Assembly (NCBI GenBank): GCA_037137455.1
Contig: JBAXKG010000010.1
Location: forward strand, 1 to 64,000
DNA from: CAIVAT01 sp037137455
Lineage (GTDB): Bacteria > Bacteroidota > Bacteroidia > Bacteroidales > FEN-979
Reading direction: 5' to 3'
Length of the DNA: 64,000 nucleotides
Below the pieces are notes generated by a model. It saw only the letters and a list, made by a program, of their open reading frames with translations. It had not been told where the DNA came from and did not search any database. This document shows, piece by piece, positions 15,655 through 24,663 of this stretch. Numbering within the stretch: the stretch's first letter is position 1; each line of letters opens with the position of its first letter. Made by a program: the position numbers and the translations under genes.

Positions 15655-17010
15655 TTATGTAATAAATGCCAAACGATGGCTTTTGCAGGATTCATCGAAG
15701 CGTCCTTGATCAAATATGAGATGGCCGTTAACCCAGGTATGCGTTACACGCGATTTAAATCTCATTCCTTCAAATGGCGACCATCCGCACTTGTACAAAA
15801 TGTTTTCTTTTTCTACTATCCAATTATCATTGGGATCGACCAACACAAGATCGGCAAAATAACCTTTGCGGATGAAACCCCTGTTATTGATCCGATAGAG
15901 GATTGCAGGACCATGACACATTTTTTCTACAATTTTCTCAAGTGAAATCATTCCCTTCACGAAAAATTCAAGCATGGCAACAAGGGAATGCTGAACGAGA
16001 GGTCCGCCCGAAGGACAATTTTCATAAGGACTTTCTTTTTCCGACTTGAGGTGGGGGGCATGATCGGTGGCAATTACATCGATTTTATTGTTCAGAAGTC
16101 CTTTCATCAACCCATGGCGGTCGTGGTTAGTTTTAATCGCCGGATTCCATTTTATTTTTGATCCCAGATCCTGGTAGTCATGATCATCGAACCAAAGATG
16201 ATGGATACAAACTTCTCCTGTGATTTTTTTTTCTGTCAGCGGAAGATCATTTTGCAATAGCTCAACCTCCTTTGCAGTTGATAAATGCATCAGGTGAAGG
16301 CGTGCGTTTTGCCTTTTAGCCAGGTTCACCGCTTTTTCTGATGATGTAAAACATGCTTCTTCGCTACGTATCAGTGGATGAGCTGTAACCGGGATATTTT
16401 CCCCAAATTGTTTCCTGAAATGATTAAGGTTTTGTTGAACAATGTTTTCCTCTTCGGCATGAACAGCAATAAGCAGTGGCGATTTTTGAAAAATCGCATC
16501 CAGGCTTTCAGGATTATCAACCAGCATATTGCCGGTAGAGGCGCCCATGAAAACTTTCAATCCGCATATCTTCGAAGGATCGGCTTTTTCAATCTCTGAA
16601 AGGTTGTTATTAGTTGCTCCAAGAAAGAAAGAATAGTTGGCCAATGATTTTGAAGAGGCAAGGGTGAACTTCTCCTCAAGAATTTCTAAAGTTGTTGCAT
16701 TAGGTTTGGTATTTGGCATTTCCATAAATGAAGTCACCCCCCCGGCAACTGCAGCCCTGCTTTCCGACAGCAGATCGCCTTTTTCGGTCAAGCCAGGTTC
16801 TCGAAAATGAACATGGTCATCAATTATCCCGGGTAAAAGGTATTGCTTTTTTGCATCAATGATGATCGTACCTTCTGGCATACAAAAGTCAACAGGAGCC
16901 ATGCCTTGGAAAATTTCACCTATCACACCCTCATTTACGAGAATAGCGCCGTAGAACTTCTTGCCTTCATTTACAATCAGCGCGTTATGAATATAATATG
17001 AATTCTTCAA
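15655..17010 (-). CDS. pyrC: Dihydroorotase
   Basis: This 451-residue class I amidohydrolase forms dihydroorotate from carbamoyl aspartate in pyrimidine synthesis. Metal and substrate residues are visible: DHVHFREPG (HxH, about residues 65-75), MPNTKPN, the KVFMGASTG segment, the mid-barrel histidines of HAEEE and HLMHLST, and ATDHAPH with the catalytic Asp. Its length and its match to the multifunctional-type PyrC of Bacteroidota are good. Allantoinase is the main alternative, but the motif set and context favour dihydroorotase. It lies 7 nt after the glycosyltransferase gene. Confidence 0.93.
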   Translation of the reverse strand: MKNSYYIHNALIVNEGKKFYGAILVNEGVIGEIFQGMAPVDFCMPEGTIIIDAKKQYLLPGIIDDHVHFREPGLTEKGDLLSESRAAVAGGVTSFMEMPNTKPNATTLEILEEKFTLASSKSLANYSFFLGATNNNLSEIEKADPSKICGLKVFMGASTGNMLVDNPESLDAIFQKSPLLIAVHAEEENIVQQNLNHFRKQFGENIPVTAHPLIRSEEACFTSSEKAVNLAKRQNARLHLMHLSTAKEVELLQNDLPLTEKKITGEVCIHHLWFDDHDYQDLGSKIKWNPAIKTNHDRHGLMKGLLNNKIDVIATDHAPHLKSEKESPYENCPSGGPLVQHSLVAMLEFFVKGMISLEKIVEKMCHGPAILYRINNRGFIRKGYFADLVLVDPNDNWIVEKENILYKCGWSPFEGMRFKSRVTHTWVNGHLIFDQGRFDESCKSHRLAFIT

Positions 17011-17017
17011 AGGACTT

Positions 17018-17758
17018 TTAGTTGTGGCGCGGTTTTTGGTTTTTAAACAAGCTTCGCCAGCGCAGGCTTATTACACCCAGCACGGCTTCTCTAAAGATCC
17101 CTTTACTCATTTTTGATTCGCCCAACGTACGATCAGTAAATATGATCGGAACCTCAATTATGTTGAACCCGAGTTTCCAGGCGGTATATTTCATCTCGAT
17201 CTGGAAGGCATAACCGGTAAAGCGAACTTCATTCAAATCAATGGTTTCCAAGACTTTTCGCGTATAGCACTTAAAGCCAGCCGTAGTGTCCATAACCTTC
17301 ATACCGGTAATACAACGAACATAAATCGAAGCCAGATACGACATCAGTACCCGGCCCATTGGCCAGTTTACAACATTTACACCGGTAATGTAACGCGATC
17401 CGATAACCAGGTCGCCCCCTCTGTTTTTTGCGGCATCATAAAGTGCAAGAAGATCATCGGGGTTATGAGAAAAATCGGCATCCATTTCAAATATGAAATC
17501 ATAACTGCGTTTCAAAGCCCATTTAAATCCATGAATATAGGCAGTGCCTAACCCCAGTTTCCCTTTGCGTTCTTCGATGAACAGGCGCCCGGGAAAAATT
17601 GGGATTAGTGACTTAACTATATCAGCAGTTCCATCAGGTGAATTATCTTCCACTACCAGCAGATCAAATTCCTTTGGCAGGGAAAACACCTTACGAACAA
17701 TGCGTTCGATGTTATCCTTTTCATTATAGGTAGGGATAATTACCAGGCAATCTGACAC
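17018..17758 (-). CDS. Polyprenol-phosphate mannosyltransferase (GT2, DPM1-like)
   Basis: This 246-residue GT-A enzyme lacks C-terminal membrane helices, as in the soluble DPM1 type. Motifs are VIIPTYNEKDNIE, VVEDNSPDGT, RKGKLGLGTAY, EMDADFSHNP (the DAD metal site), GSRYITG and DTTAGFKCY, all characteristic of dolichol/polyprenol-phosphate mannose synthases. It would transfer a hexose, usually mannose, from a GDP-sugar to a lipid carrier at the inner membrane. It starts the operon that continues to pyrC and the MORN-like lipoprotein. Confidence 0.92.
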   Translation of the reverse strand: MSDCLVIIPTYNEKDNIERIVRKVFSLPKEFDLLVVEDNSPDGTADIVKSLIPIFPGRLFIEERKGKLGLGTAYIHGFKWALKRSYDFIFEMDADFSHNPDDLLALYDAAKNRGGDLVIGSRYITGVNVVNWPMGRVLMSYLASIYVRCITGMKVMDTTAGFKCYTRKVLETIDLNEVRFTGYAFQIEMKYTAWKLGFNIIEVPIIFTDRTLGESKMSKGIFREAVLGVISLRWRSLFKNQKPRHN

Positions 17759-17798
17759 AAACCGATGATTTTACAGTTAATAATAACTTTCAAAACTT

Positions 17799-20252
17799 TT
17801 ACTTAATCATTAGTTTTTTTCCAAGATCCCCTTCGGATGTTTTTAAACGCACCAGGTAAATTCCCGATGGGACATTAACATCTTGAACCTTTATCGAATT
17901 TGAACCTTTAAGGGTAGTAGCAACAGATTGCCAAACAACGCGTCCGGCGAAACTCATCAATTCAATTCCTATTGTTTCGCTGCGCTTTGCTGTAAATCCC
18001 ACGGTGAAGGCTCCTGTTGAAGGGTTTGGATAAACTGACAGTTTTGATATCAAGGTGTTCTGTTCGTTGATTCCTATAGCCGGGGTGAAGGTAATCAACA
18101 CCGTATCTGATTGCAGACCATAGGCATCGGTGACACGGCAATAGACTTTTTTTGTGCCATAACCCACATCGGTGGAATCGACTGTTATGATCTGGGTCAG
18201 GTCGCCGGTAGACCAGTTATAGGTAATAAACTGACCAGCATCCAGGGTTACAGTTTGGCCGGCCGGGACTATTTGATCGGGGCCAAGGTTCAAAATTGGG
18301 CGTTCGCTGATTGGGATTGCCAATTTGAATCTTTCTGTAAATTCCTGATGAAAAAGGTTGGCAATTGTAGCATCGTGAATAACCAGGGTGTTTTCGTCAT
18401 TCACGGTATTGGCAGCATCACTCCAGTTATGCGAGCCCGTCCATACAAATGGATCGGAGGAGGGATTAGACTGGTCAATAATCATCGATTTACTGTGAAG
18501 CATTCCCTGTTCATGGTACTCTTTGAAGTTGTTCCCCAAGGCAATTCCCAGTGCATCAATTACCTGGGGTGAAGTTGCGCGGTTGCTGATAATAACCTTA
18601 GAACTTACACCGGCAACAAATCTTTCGATAATAGCATCGCTGATAATGAGACGGGTCATTAACATGGTACCAATCTCAATATCGCTGTTAGCAGTTGCTA
18701 TATGATTGACTATCTGTTGATTAACTCCATCGCTGGGACTAAAAAAGACCTCCACACGTTTGCCTCCGATTATAAGTTCATGAGGGGTATTATCGGCTTT
18801 ATCAGAGCCAAATTTAGCTTTAGCTGCATCGGGTTGCGCTGTAGATGAACCGAACATTTCTTCAAATTCAAGGATAAAAACCTTAGCCAGGCTGGCATCC
18901 TGAATGAAAAGCACATTGTTGGCATCAGTATTTACGTTTTGGTCAGTCCAGTTACAGGAACCTGTCCAAACGATAGGATCGTTGGTATTGGAGGATTTTC
19001 CATCGATAACCATAAATTTATTGTGCATTATGCCGGTTGTGCTTGCCGGACGCGCAATTTTTCCAATCCCGGCATTTAACTCCGGAATGCCAGAGTTGTT
19101 GGTCTTGCCATCAGTCACAACCCTTACTACAACACCACGTGCATAGGCTGCATTCAGGGCGCCGGCAATATTGGCAATACCCTCAACGTTGAAATTATAT
19201 ATTGCAACATCAATCGAATATTTAGCCCGGTTGATATAGGCAATGCAGGTATCGTCAATTGACCTATATAGAAAAATCGCTTTTGTACCTGTTGAAACAG
19301 TTGTATCGACAGGGCGGGTAAAATAGGTTTTTATATTTCCTGATGATACCGATTGGGTAATGAAATTTTTCAATCCCGACCAGCCTGTGTCTGATCCTGC
19401 AACTGAAAATGCCTGGATATAGACCAAATCAGAGGGGTTGAGCCCTGCAAGGTTTATCGAATGTGTTAATCCTGAACCTGCAACAACAGAATGGCCAAGT
19501 TCCAGCTGTGGCGTCAATCCGTAAAAAAGTTCGGTAGTTCCGGCAATGTTGGTAGCCCAGGCAAGCCAAAATCCGGTTGTACTAATATTGCTGACAGTAA
19601 GGGGTTCGGTAAACAAGATTGCGCTTTTTGTTACGATATCAAGTGTGTCCCTCAACAATAACTGATAGCCTGCTAAAGGATCGGTGAAATGAAACTGTGA
19701 ACAAATCCCAACAATGGTAACTTCATCTGTCGGAATGATTCTTCCTACCAGATTTGAAGCTACGTTGACGCGAACCTGCGCTGTTTGGCCATTTCCGGTA
19801 ATATTATAATTGGAATTCCCGGCAAAAACCGCACCCCCGTTGGCAAAAGTAACATTCTCCATTTTAACTAATTCCGCTTCGTAAGGTTCGCTCATCTGTC
19901 CTGGGGTAATAATTATGGGTTCCGGAAGAGGTTTATCAGAGCCAAGTTTTTCGAATGAAGTCATCGGATCTATTTCTAAAAGCTGGTTATAAAGTTTTAA
20001 AGTTCCGGATACGACAATTGAATCGCCCCTCAAAATGTCAGGGAAAGCGTTGTATTTATAAGCGGCAATGCCCGCTGTGGCATCCTGGAAATAACGGATA
20101 TCTTTCCCTAATTCAGAACCATTTGTTACAATACCGCGAACTGTAACAACAGCGCCCACTCCCATTGCCCTGGCTTCGGCGATATTGGCTTGTGAAAAAC
20201 CCTGTATCCCAAGGGATATCAAGCAAATTAATGATAAAACTATTTTTTTCAT
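17799..20252 (-). CDS. Secreted two-HKD phospholipase D/nuclease-fold protein with OB-like domain and T9SS sorting domain
   Basis: Domains of this 817-residue protein, in order: signal peptide (1-21); an OB-like beta domain (about 24-205, beginning ARAMGVGAVVTVRG) like those found in YhcR/ExeM-type extracellular nucleases; an Fn3-like domain (about 212-300); two phospholipase D catalytic repeats with HxKxxxxD (H410, K412, D417 and H586, K588, D593), each followed by WTGSxNW; an Ig-like domain (about 653-727); and a type A T9SS C-terminal domain ending KKLMIK. PLD-fold enzymes cleave phosphodiesters. The OB domain and the short HKD repeats resemble the endonuclease branch more than lipid hydrolases. 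The protein should be exported and surface-attached or released. It sits 90 nt downstream of the TonB-dependent receptor. Confidence 0.87.
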   Translation of the reverse strand: MKKIVLSLICLISLGIQGFSQANIAEARAMGVGAVVTVRGIVTNGSELGKDIRYFQDATAGIAAYKYNAFPDILRGDSIVVSGTLKLYNQLLEIDPMTSFEKLGSDKPLPEPIIITPGQMSEPYEAELVKMENVTFANGGAVFAGNSNYNITGNGQTAQVRVNVASNLVGRIIPTDEVTIVGICSQFHFTDPLAGYQLLLRDTLDIVTKSAILFTEPLTVSNISTTGFWLAWATNIAGTTELFYGLTPQLELGHSVVAGSGLTHSINLAGLNPSDLVYIQAFSVAGSDTGWSGLKNFITQSVSSGNIKTYFTRPVDTTVSTGTKAIFLYRSIDDTCIAYINRAKYSIDVAIYNFNVEGIANIAGALNAAYARGVVVRVVTDGKTNNSGIPELNAGIGKIARPASTTGIMHNKFMVIDGKSSNTNDPIVWTGSCNWTDQNVNTDANNVLFIQDASLAKVFILEFEEMFGSSTAQPDAAKAKFGSDKADNTPHELIIGGKRVEVFFSPSDGVNQQIVNHIATANSDIEIGTMLMTRLIISDAIIERFVAGVSSKVIISNRATSPQVIDALGIALGNNFKEYHEQGMLHSKSMIIDQSNPSSDPFVWTGSHNWSDAANTVNDENTLVIHDATIANLFHQEFTERFKLAIPISERPILNLGPDQIVPAGQTVTLDAGQFITYNWSTGDLTQIITVDSTDVGYGTKKVYCRVTDAYGLQSDTVLITFTPAIGINEQNTLISKLSVYPNPSTGAFTVGFTAKRSETIGIELMSFAGRVVWQSVATTLKGSNSIKVQDVNVPSGIYLVRLKTSEGDLGKKLMIK

Positions 20253-20342
20253 TTTTAAATCTATTTTAGTTTGATTTCAGTTTACAAATCCATGAATTTA
20301 TTAATTCTTTAACGATAAATTTTTATCTCATCAGCACATCGC

Positions 20343-23234
20343 TTAATAACTAATCGCAATCGATGCATTAAAAGTTCTTCCGATGCCAAAGAAAACCCCG
20401 GCAGATCCGGCATCAAAATCTGTAGTCTTTGCCGAATAGGAATCATTATTTTTGGCATCAGCAATATAAACCCTGTCGAGCAGGTTCAACACACTGGCCC
20501 GGATATCAAGTTTAAATTTTTTGAATGTGAACCGGTATCCGGCATTTACATCCACGAGGTAATATATCGGAAGCTGCCATGAATCCCTCGGATTTCCGTT
20601 TTCATCCATATAAACCGGGGTCAACGATGCAGGGTCCATACTTGAGTAGTTCTTGGCAAACAGAGTCATGCTTCCGGAAACATAGAGGTACTTTATGATC
20701 TCCCATCTCAGGCTTTCCATAAACTGGAATTGTGCAGCATCTCCGACATGGACTCCTTTTGCATTAAAATCGAGACTATCAACCAGCTCGCCGGAAGGAG
20801 TATATACATATGCTCTACCTCCCGAAGTCCATCGCCAATCACCCCATGACAGCACCTGGTCCCATTGCAACGACGGTATTGGTTTCCATCCGAATTCAAT
20901 TTCTATTCCTTTGTGAAGGGCATTTATTCCATTGACATTATAAGGGTAGGTGTCTTGTGTTTTGGGATCGGTATAAGTCGGCGTTGCATCGAGCGGCCTG
21001 TTATTCCATTTAGTCAGATAGGCATTAACATTCAATGAAACCTTTTTGGAATTGTAGCTATAGCCTACCTCAAGCGCCTGAACAATTTCGTTTTTCGCAT
21101 TAACAACTTCCTGGTTGTTGTTGTTAAAAACATTGCTAAATCTTGGGGCCCTTGACAAATAGCCAAGGTTCAGGAAAATGTTATTTCTTCCATTGATGTT
21201 GTAATTCGCTCCGCCCTTCAAAGTAAATCCCGGGAAGATCTTCCATTTCGTTCTTGTATAAATGGCTTCGGTGGAATTGATATTGTATTCGGTGGGATTT
21301 ACAACAAAGAGAGTATCTTTTGAGGATCCCTTTTGTTTGATGACAAAAACTGTATCGTTAGATGTATATTTTGTATCGCTCATTGTGTAGGTTATCTGCT
21401 TTGAACCGGTGTAATAAAAAATATCTCCGTAACCTATTGCCTCGGTGAATTTTTCGTTATTGATAACCAGGTCCATCTTCCTGAAATAATCCAATCGTTG
21501 ATAGGCGCTGATTGAAGTGGTAAGGTTCAGAAAAACCGACCAGTTTCCCTTTTTCCATTCAGCTTGCGCGAATATACCACCCCAACGCACTTTTGCATCA
21601 TTGTTATAATAAATCTTATCGCCTTCAACCAACTTATCTGTGTACAACCTGTTTTTGTTCGAATTATTAAGTAAAAAGTTACCCCCCAGCAGGTCGTACA
21701 CCTCACCATAATGTTGGCCCCGATAAGTTCTGGCATCGATTCCACCTGAGAGTGTCCACTCCGGCCCAATCTCCCAGGTAAAAGTTGACAAGAGGCCATA
21801 CCAGTAATGGTTGTTCACGCTGCTGCGCAAGATACCGGTGGATTGGCCTTTCGGATTATTTTCGGGATCTACCATATTTGCATCATAATAGGTCTGAAAA
21901 TTGACTTGACCGTTAGTAGGATCAAGCGGAGGAGTCGAACCTCCCGGTGTACCATATTTATCGCTTGTAAATGTTCCTGTTCCCCCTCCATTACCGAAAG
22001 AGGTATAAACAATAGTTGACAAATAGAACTTATCGCTGATGCGCCAGAAATCGCGCAAACTTATCTGGGGTTTGAAATAATAGTTCTTTGACTGAGCCAG
22101 GTTTTCAGGGTTTTCATTATAGATTCGTTCTCCGTCTGATCCACGTGTCCAGCGATTCAGATACCCCCAGTTTGAATTATACCGGATACCGCGGCTGATG
22201 GTATAGTTGGGACTTGCCTTTGAAGTATCAACACCCAACTTGGCTGCATAAGTCTTATCGAATGTGGCAATGGATTTCATATACGAACGCTGTGCATGTT
22301 GCTGGGGCGCTCCCATGGCAGAGAAGGTCAGGGTATGTCTGCCCAGTTTTTTATCAATGCGAACATATCCAAACCAACCTTTCGTCCAGGTATTATCAAC
22401 CCATCCATTACCTTGTTTGTACGATCCGGCAATGGTAACGCCCCATCCATGTTTCAACTGGCCGGTTGTAACTCCTATCGATGTGCGCAGATAGCCATCG
22501 CTGCCTACATCCTGTTTAATAGTGCCACCTAAATTTGCATCTATTCCTTTAGTCGTAATGTTCATAGTGCCGCCAACTGAAGGCAAAGCCAACTTTGAAG
22601 CGCCAAGCCCGCGTTGTACCTGAATATTCCGGGTTACGGCATCCAATCCAAACCAGTTTGACCAGTAAACCCATCCGTTTTCCATATCATTTACAGGGAT
22701 ACCATCAATCATCACGGCCAGGTTGCGTTGACTGAAGCCACGAACATTAATACGGGCATCGCCATCGCCACCACCTTGCTGTGTAGCATAAACTCCAGGG
22801 GTTTTATTAAGAATCATCGGAATATCGCGACTGGCAAGTTCTTCCTGGAGCTGAATTGGCCGAACCGTAGAGAATGCCACCGGCGTTTCACGGGTTTTTG
22901 CTATATCGCCAACCACCTCTACTTCCGTCAGGGTCAGCGTTTTTAAATTAAAATCCTGCGCAAATTCTCCTTTTTGAACGGTCACATCAATCTCCTGCCC
23001 AATATAACCAACGTACGAAACCATTAAATGGTAGGTGCCGGCATCGACCTTGATATAATATCGGCCATCCATATCGGTAACCACTCCTTTCCCCTCACCG
23101 TAAAGGATAGTTGCGCCAATAAGGGTCTCTCCGGAATTAGCATCGGTAACGACACCCCTTATCATGCATTTCTGACCGAAAAGCAGAACCGGAAAAAGGA
23201 TTGAAAAGAATAAAATTGTAAAATGCTTTGTCAT
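20343..23234 (-). CDS. TonB-dependent receptor with carboxypeptidase-regulatory N-domain
   Basis: This 963-residue outer-membrane receptor has a signal peptide (MTKHFTILFFS...LLFGQ), a CarboxypepD_reg-like domain (about 22-105, with GEGKGVVTDMDGRYYIKV), a plug domain (about 110-235, with RDIPMILNKTPGV and NVRGFSQRNLAVMIDGIPV) and a 22-strand barrel ending in an aromatic residue (SIAISY). The start at 23234 gives the signal peptide; the frame to 23300 does not. No SusD-like gene is adjacent, so it is not a typical glycan utilisation receptor. It lies between the two T9SS-secreted proteins on the same strand, which implies one transport unit. Confidence 0.92.
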   Translation of the reverse strand: MTKHFTILFFSILFPVLLFGQKCMIRGVVTDANSGETLIGATILYGEGKGVVTDMDGRYYIKVDAGTYHLMVSYVGYIGQEIDVTVQKGEFAQDFNLKTLTLTEVEVVGDIAKTRETPVAFSTVRPIQLQEELASRDIPMILNKTPGVYATQQGGGDGDARINVRGFSQRNLAVMIDGIPVNDMENGWVYWSNWFGLDAVTRNIQVQRGLGASKLALPSVGGTMNITTKGIDANLGGTIKQDVGSDGYLRTSIGVTTGQLKHGWGVTIAGSYKQGNGWVDNTWTKGWFGYVRIDKKLGRHTLTFSAMGAPQQHAQRSYMKSIATFDKTYAAKLGVDTSKASPNYTISRGIRYNSNWGYLNRWTRGSDGERIYNENPENLAQSKNYYFKPQISLRDFWRISDKFYLSTIVYTSFGNGGGTGTFTSDKYGTPGGSTPPLDPTNGQVNFQTYYDANMVDPENNPKGQSTGILRSSVNNHYWYGLLSTFTWEIGPEWTLSGGIDARTYRGQHYGEVYDLLGGNFLLNNSNKNRLYTDKLVEGDKIYYNNDAKVRWGGIFAQAEWKKGNWSVFLNLTTSISAYQRLDYFRKMDLVINNEKFTEAIGYGDIFYYTGSKQITYTMSDTKYTSNDTVFVIKQKGSSKDTLFVVNPTEYNINSTEAIYTRTKWKIFPGFTLKGGANYNINGRNNIFLNLGYLSRAPRFSNVFNNNNQEVVNAKNEIVQALEVGYSYNSKKVSLNVNAYLTKWNNRPLDATPTYTDPKTQDTYPYNVNGINALHKGIEIEFGWKPIPSLQWDQVLSWGDWRWTSGGRAYVYTPSGELVDSLDFNAKGVHVGDAAQFQFMESLRWEIIKYLYVSGSMTLFAKNYSSMDPASLTPVYMDENGNPRDSWQLPIYYLVDVNAGYRFTFKKFKLDIRASVLNLLDRVYIADAKNNDSYSAKTTDFDAGSAGVFFGIGRTFNASIAISY

Positions 23235-23253
23235 ATTTTTCTGAGATTTAGTG

Positions 23254-23288
23254 AATTGTCGGGACAGACATATTATGTCCCGACAATT
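23254..23288 (-). promoter_or_regulatory. Perfect 13-bp inverted repeat in the leader of the TonB-dependent receptor
   Basis: AATTGTCGGGACA (23254-23266) and TGTCCCGACAATT (23276-23288) are exact complements around a 9-nt loop. The hairpin ends 19 nt before the receptor ATG. No U-run follows on the minus strand, so it is not a standard terminator. It could be an mRNA-stabilising or attenuating stem-loop, or an operator. Confidence 0.6.
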
Positions 23289-23343
23289 GGACAAGCCCAT
23301 ATGGCTAACCCATTGAAATCCTAAGTATTTAATTTAATTTATT

Positions 23344-24585
23344 TTATTGAATGATGATTTTTTTGATCACCGACTGGTCGTCATTAAATTTTATTTTGAC
23401 GAGGTAAATCCCATCTGGGATTTCATTTAAAACCACCTTGACCTCTGTTTGACGTGATGCAACAAATTTTGAATAAACAATTTTTCCAACAATGGAAACC
23501 ACTTCAATAGAGGTTATTGCCTGGTTGCCAGTCACAGTAAATTGATTATTGATCACCGGATTTGGCTTAATGTTTACGTTCATGCCAACCTGAGGGTCAA
23601 TAATCCCCTGTTTGCGTTGGAAGGTAATTCTGACAGTGTCAGATTGAACTCCGAAAACGTCTGTAACACGGCAAAATACTTTCTTGGTGCCAAAACCTAC
23701 TCCGGATGAATCGATAATAACGGTCCGCACAATGGCGCCGGTAGACCATAGATATGTTGTAAATTGGCCTGCATCCAGGGTAACCAGGTCACCTCCGAAA
23801 ACGGTTTGATCGGGACCCAAATCTAACACTTGGGAAGCAGGTTTGCAATCGCACCAATGTGTGCCAAGGCTATCAAAATAGTTAGCAGGCATTGAATCGT
23901 ATTCAGCGAATGCATAAAAACTGTTGGGATAACCACCCGTGCTTTCATTACCATATTGGTTCATGGCAATTCTGTCGATGCCATGCTTAACGGTATGTTT
24001 CCGAATAAGTGTTTGGTCTTTCGTCAGATATGCGCCGGTTCCACGCCAATAAGGTTTTGTATCAGTCCAGGCGCCTGTAGTTCCAAGTTGCCAGTCAAGC
24101 GGACGTACCCCAATTTCGCCAAAGATATCTATGTCTTTCCAACTACCGTTGGTTTGTTTTTTCTGAAGTGAAATGGCATCATCGCCATTCCAGAAAACGA
24201 CGTTACCACCGGGAGTTGTTCCACCGTAATCATATGGAGCAAGCCAGGTTGCCTTATTTCGTAAAGCCAGCCAAACCATGGTGTCCTGACCAGGTTTAGT
24301 GGTATCCTGAACCATAACCATTACCTTGTAGGGTTCGATATTCCCGGTAAGCGGTAAGGCATACAATGGATCCTGATCTGATGTAGTACTTCCGTTCGAC
24401 CAACGGATAAGACGGTATTTACCATCAAGTAAAATTGTTGCATTAGTAGGATTATAAAGCTCAAGCGCTTTATTGTTATACCACCCTTCCACATATTCTG
24501 ACATAATGAGGTCAGAACAATCGGTTTGGGCAAAAATCGCGAATGTTGATAAAATCGAGGTAAAAAGAAGTAAAAGTTTTTTCAT
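23344..24585 (-). CDS. Secreted lamin-tail-like domain protein with T9SS sorting domain
   Basis: This 413-residue protein has a signal peptide (1-20, ending AIFAQ). An N-terminal domain (about 22-235) begins DLIMSEYVEGWYNNKALELYNPT. This matches the opening of lamin-tail domains that precede the catalytic unit of many extracellular nucleases, but no nuclease domain follows here. An Ig-like domain (about 253-322) and a type A T9SS C-terminal domain (about 335-413, ending KKIIIQ) complete it. The Ig-like domain is strikingly similar to that of the PLD-fold protein encoded 3 kb downstream. It is the first gene of the locus and probably a surface-exposed binding protein (inference). Confidence 0.8.
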   Translation of the reverse strand: MKKLLLLFTSILSTFAIFAQTDCSDLIMSEYVEGWYNNKALELYNPTNATILLDGKYRLIRWSNGSTTSDQDPLYALPLTGNIEPYKVMVMVQDTTKPGQDTMVWLALRNKATWLAPYDYGGTTPGGNVVFWNGDDAISLQKKQTNGSWKDIDIFGEIGVRPLDWQLGTTGAWTDTKPYWRGTGAYLTKDQTLIRKHTVKHGIDRIAMNQYGNESTGGYPNSFYAFAEYDSMPANYFDSLGTHWCDCKPASQVLDLGPDQTVFGGDLVTLDAGQFTTYLWSTGAIVRTVIIDSSGVGFGTKKVFCRVTDVFGVQSDTVRITFQRKQGIIDPQVGMNVNIKPNPVINNQFTVTGNQAITSIEVVSIVGKIVYSKFVASRQTEVKVVLNEIPDGIYLVKIKFNDDQSVIKKIIIQ

Positions 24586-24622
24586 ATGTTTTATTTAAAG
24601 GGTTTCTGTCGAATATCAGAAA

Positions 24623-24650
24623 CAAAAATAAGAAAAGTTAGCTCTTACAA
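24623..24650 (-). promoter_or_regulatory. Probable promoter of the lamin-tail/receptor/PLD locus
   Basis: On the minus strand TATTTTTG (24630-24623) matches TAnnTTTG. A TTG (24650-24648) lies 17 nt upstream, slightly closer than usual. The -7 element ends 37 nt before the ATG at 24585. Confidence 0.5.
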
Positions 24651-24663
24651 TATAAATGACTCA

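Noticed and set aside
17799..20252. Calling the PLD-fold gene a phospholipase
   Set aside because: The OB-like and lamin-tail neighbourhood and short HKD units favour a nuclease-like role, but neither activity is shown, so the name stays at the fold level.
23254..23288. The hairpin before the TonB receptor as an intrinsic terminator for the lamin-tail gene
   Set aside because: No run of T follows on the minus strand; listed instead as an unexplained inverted repeat.
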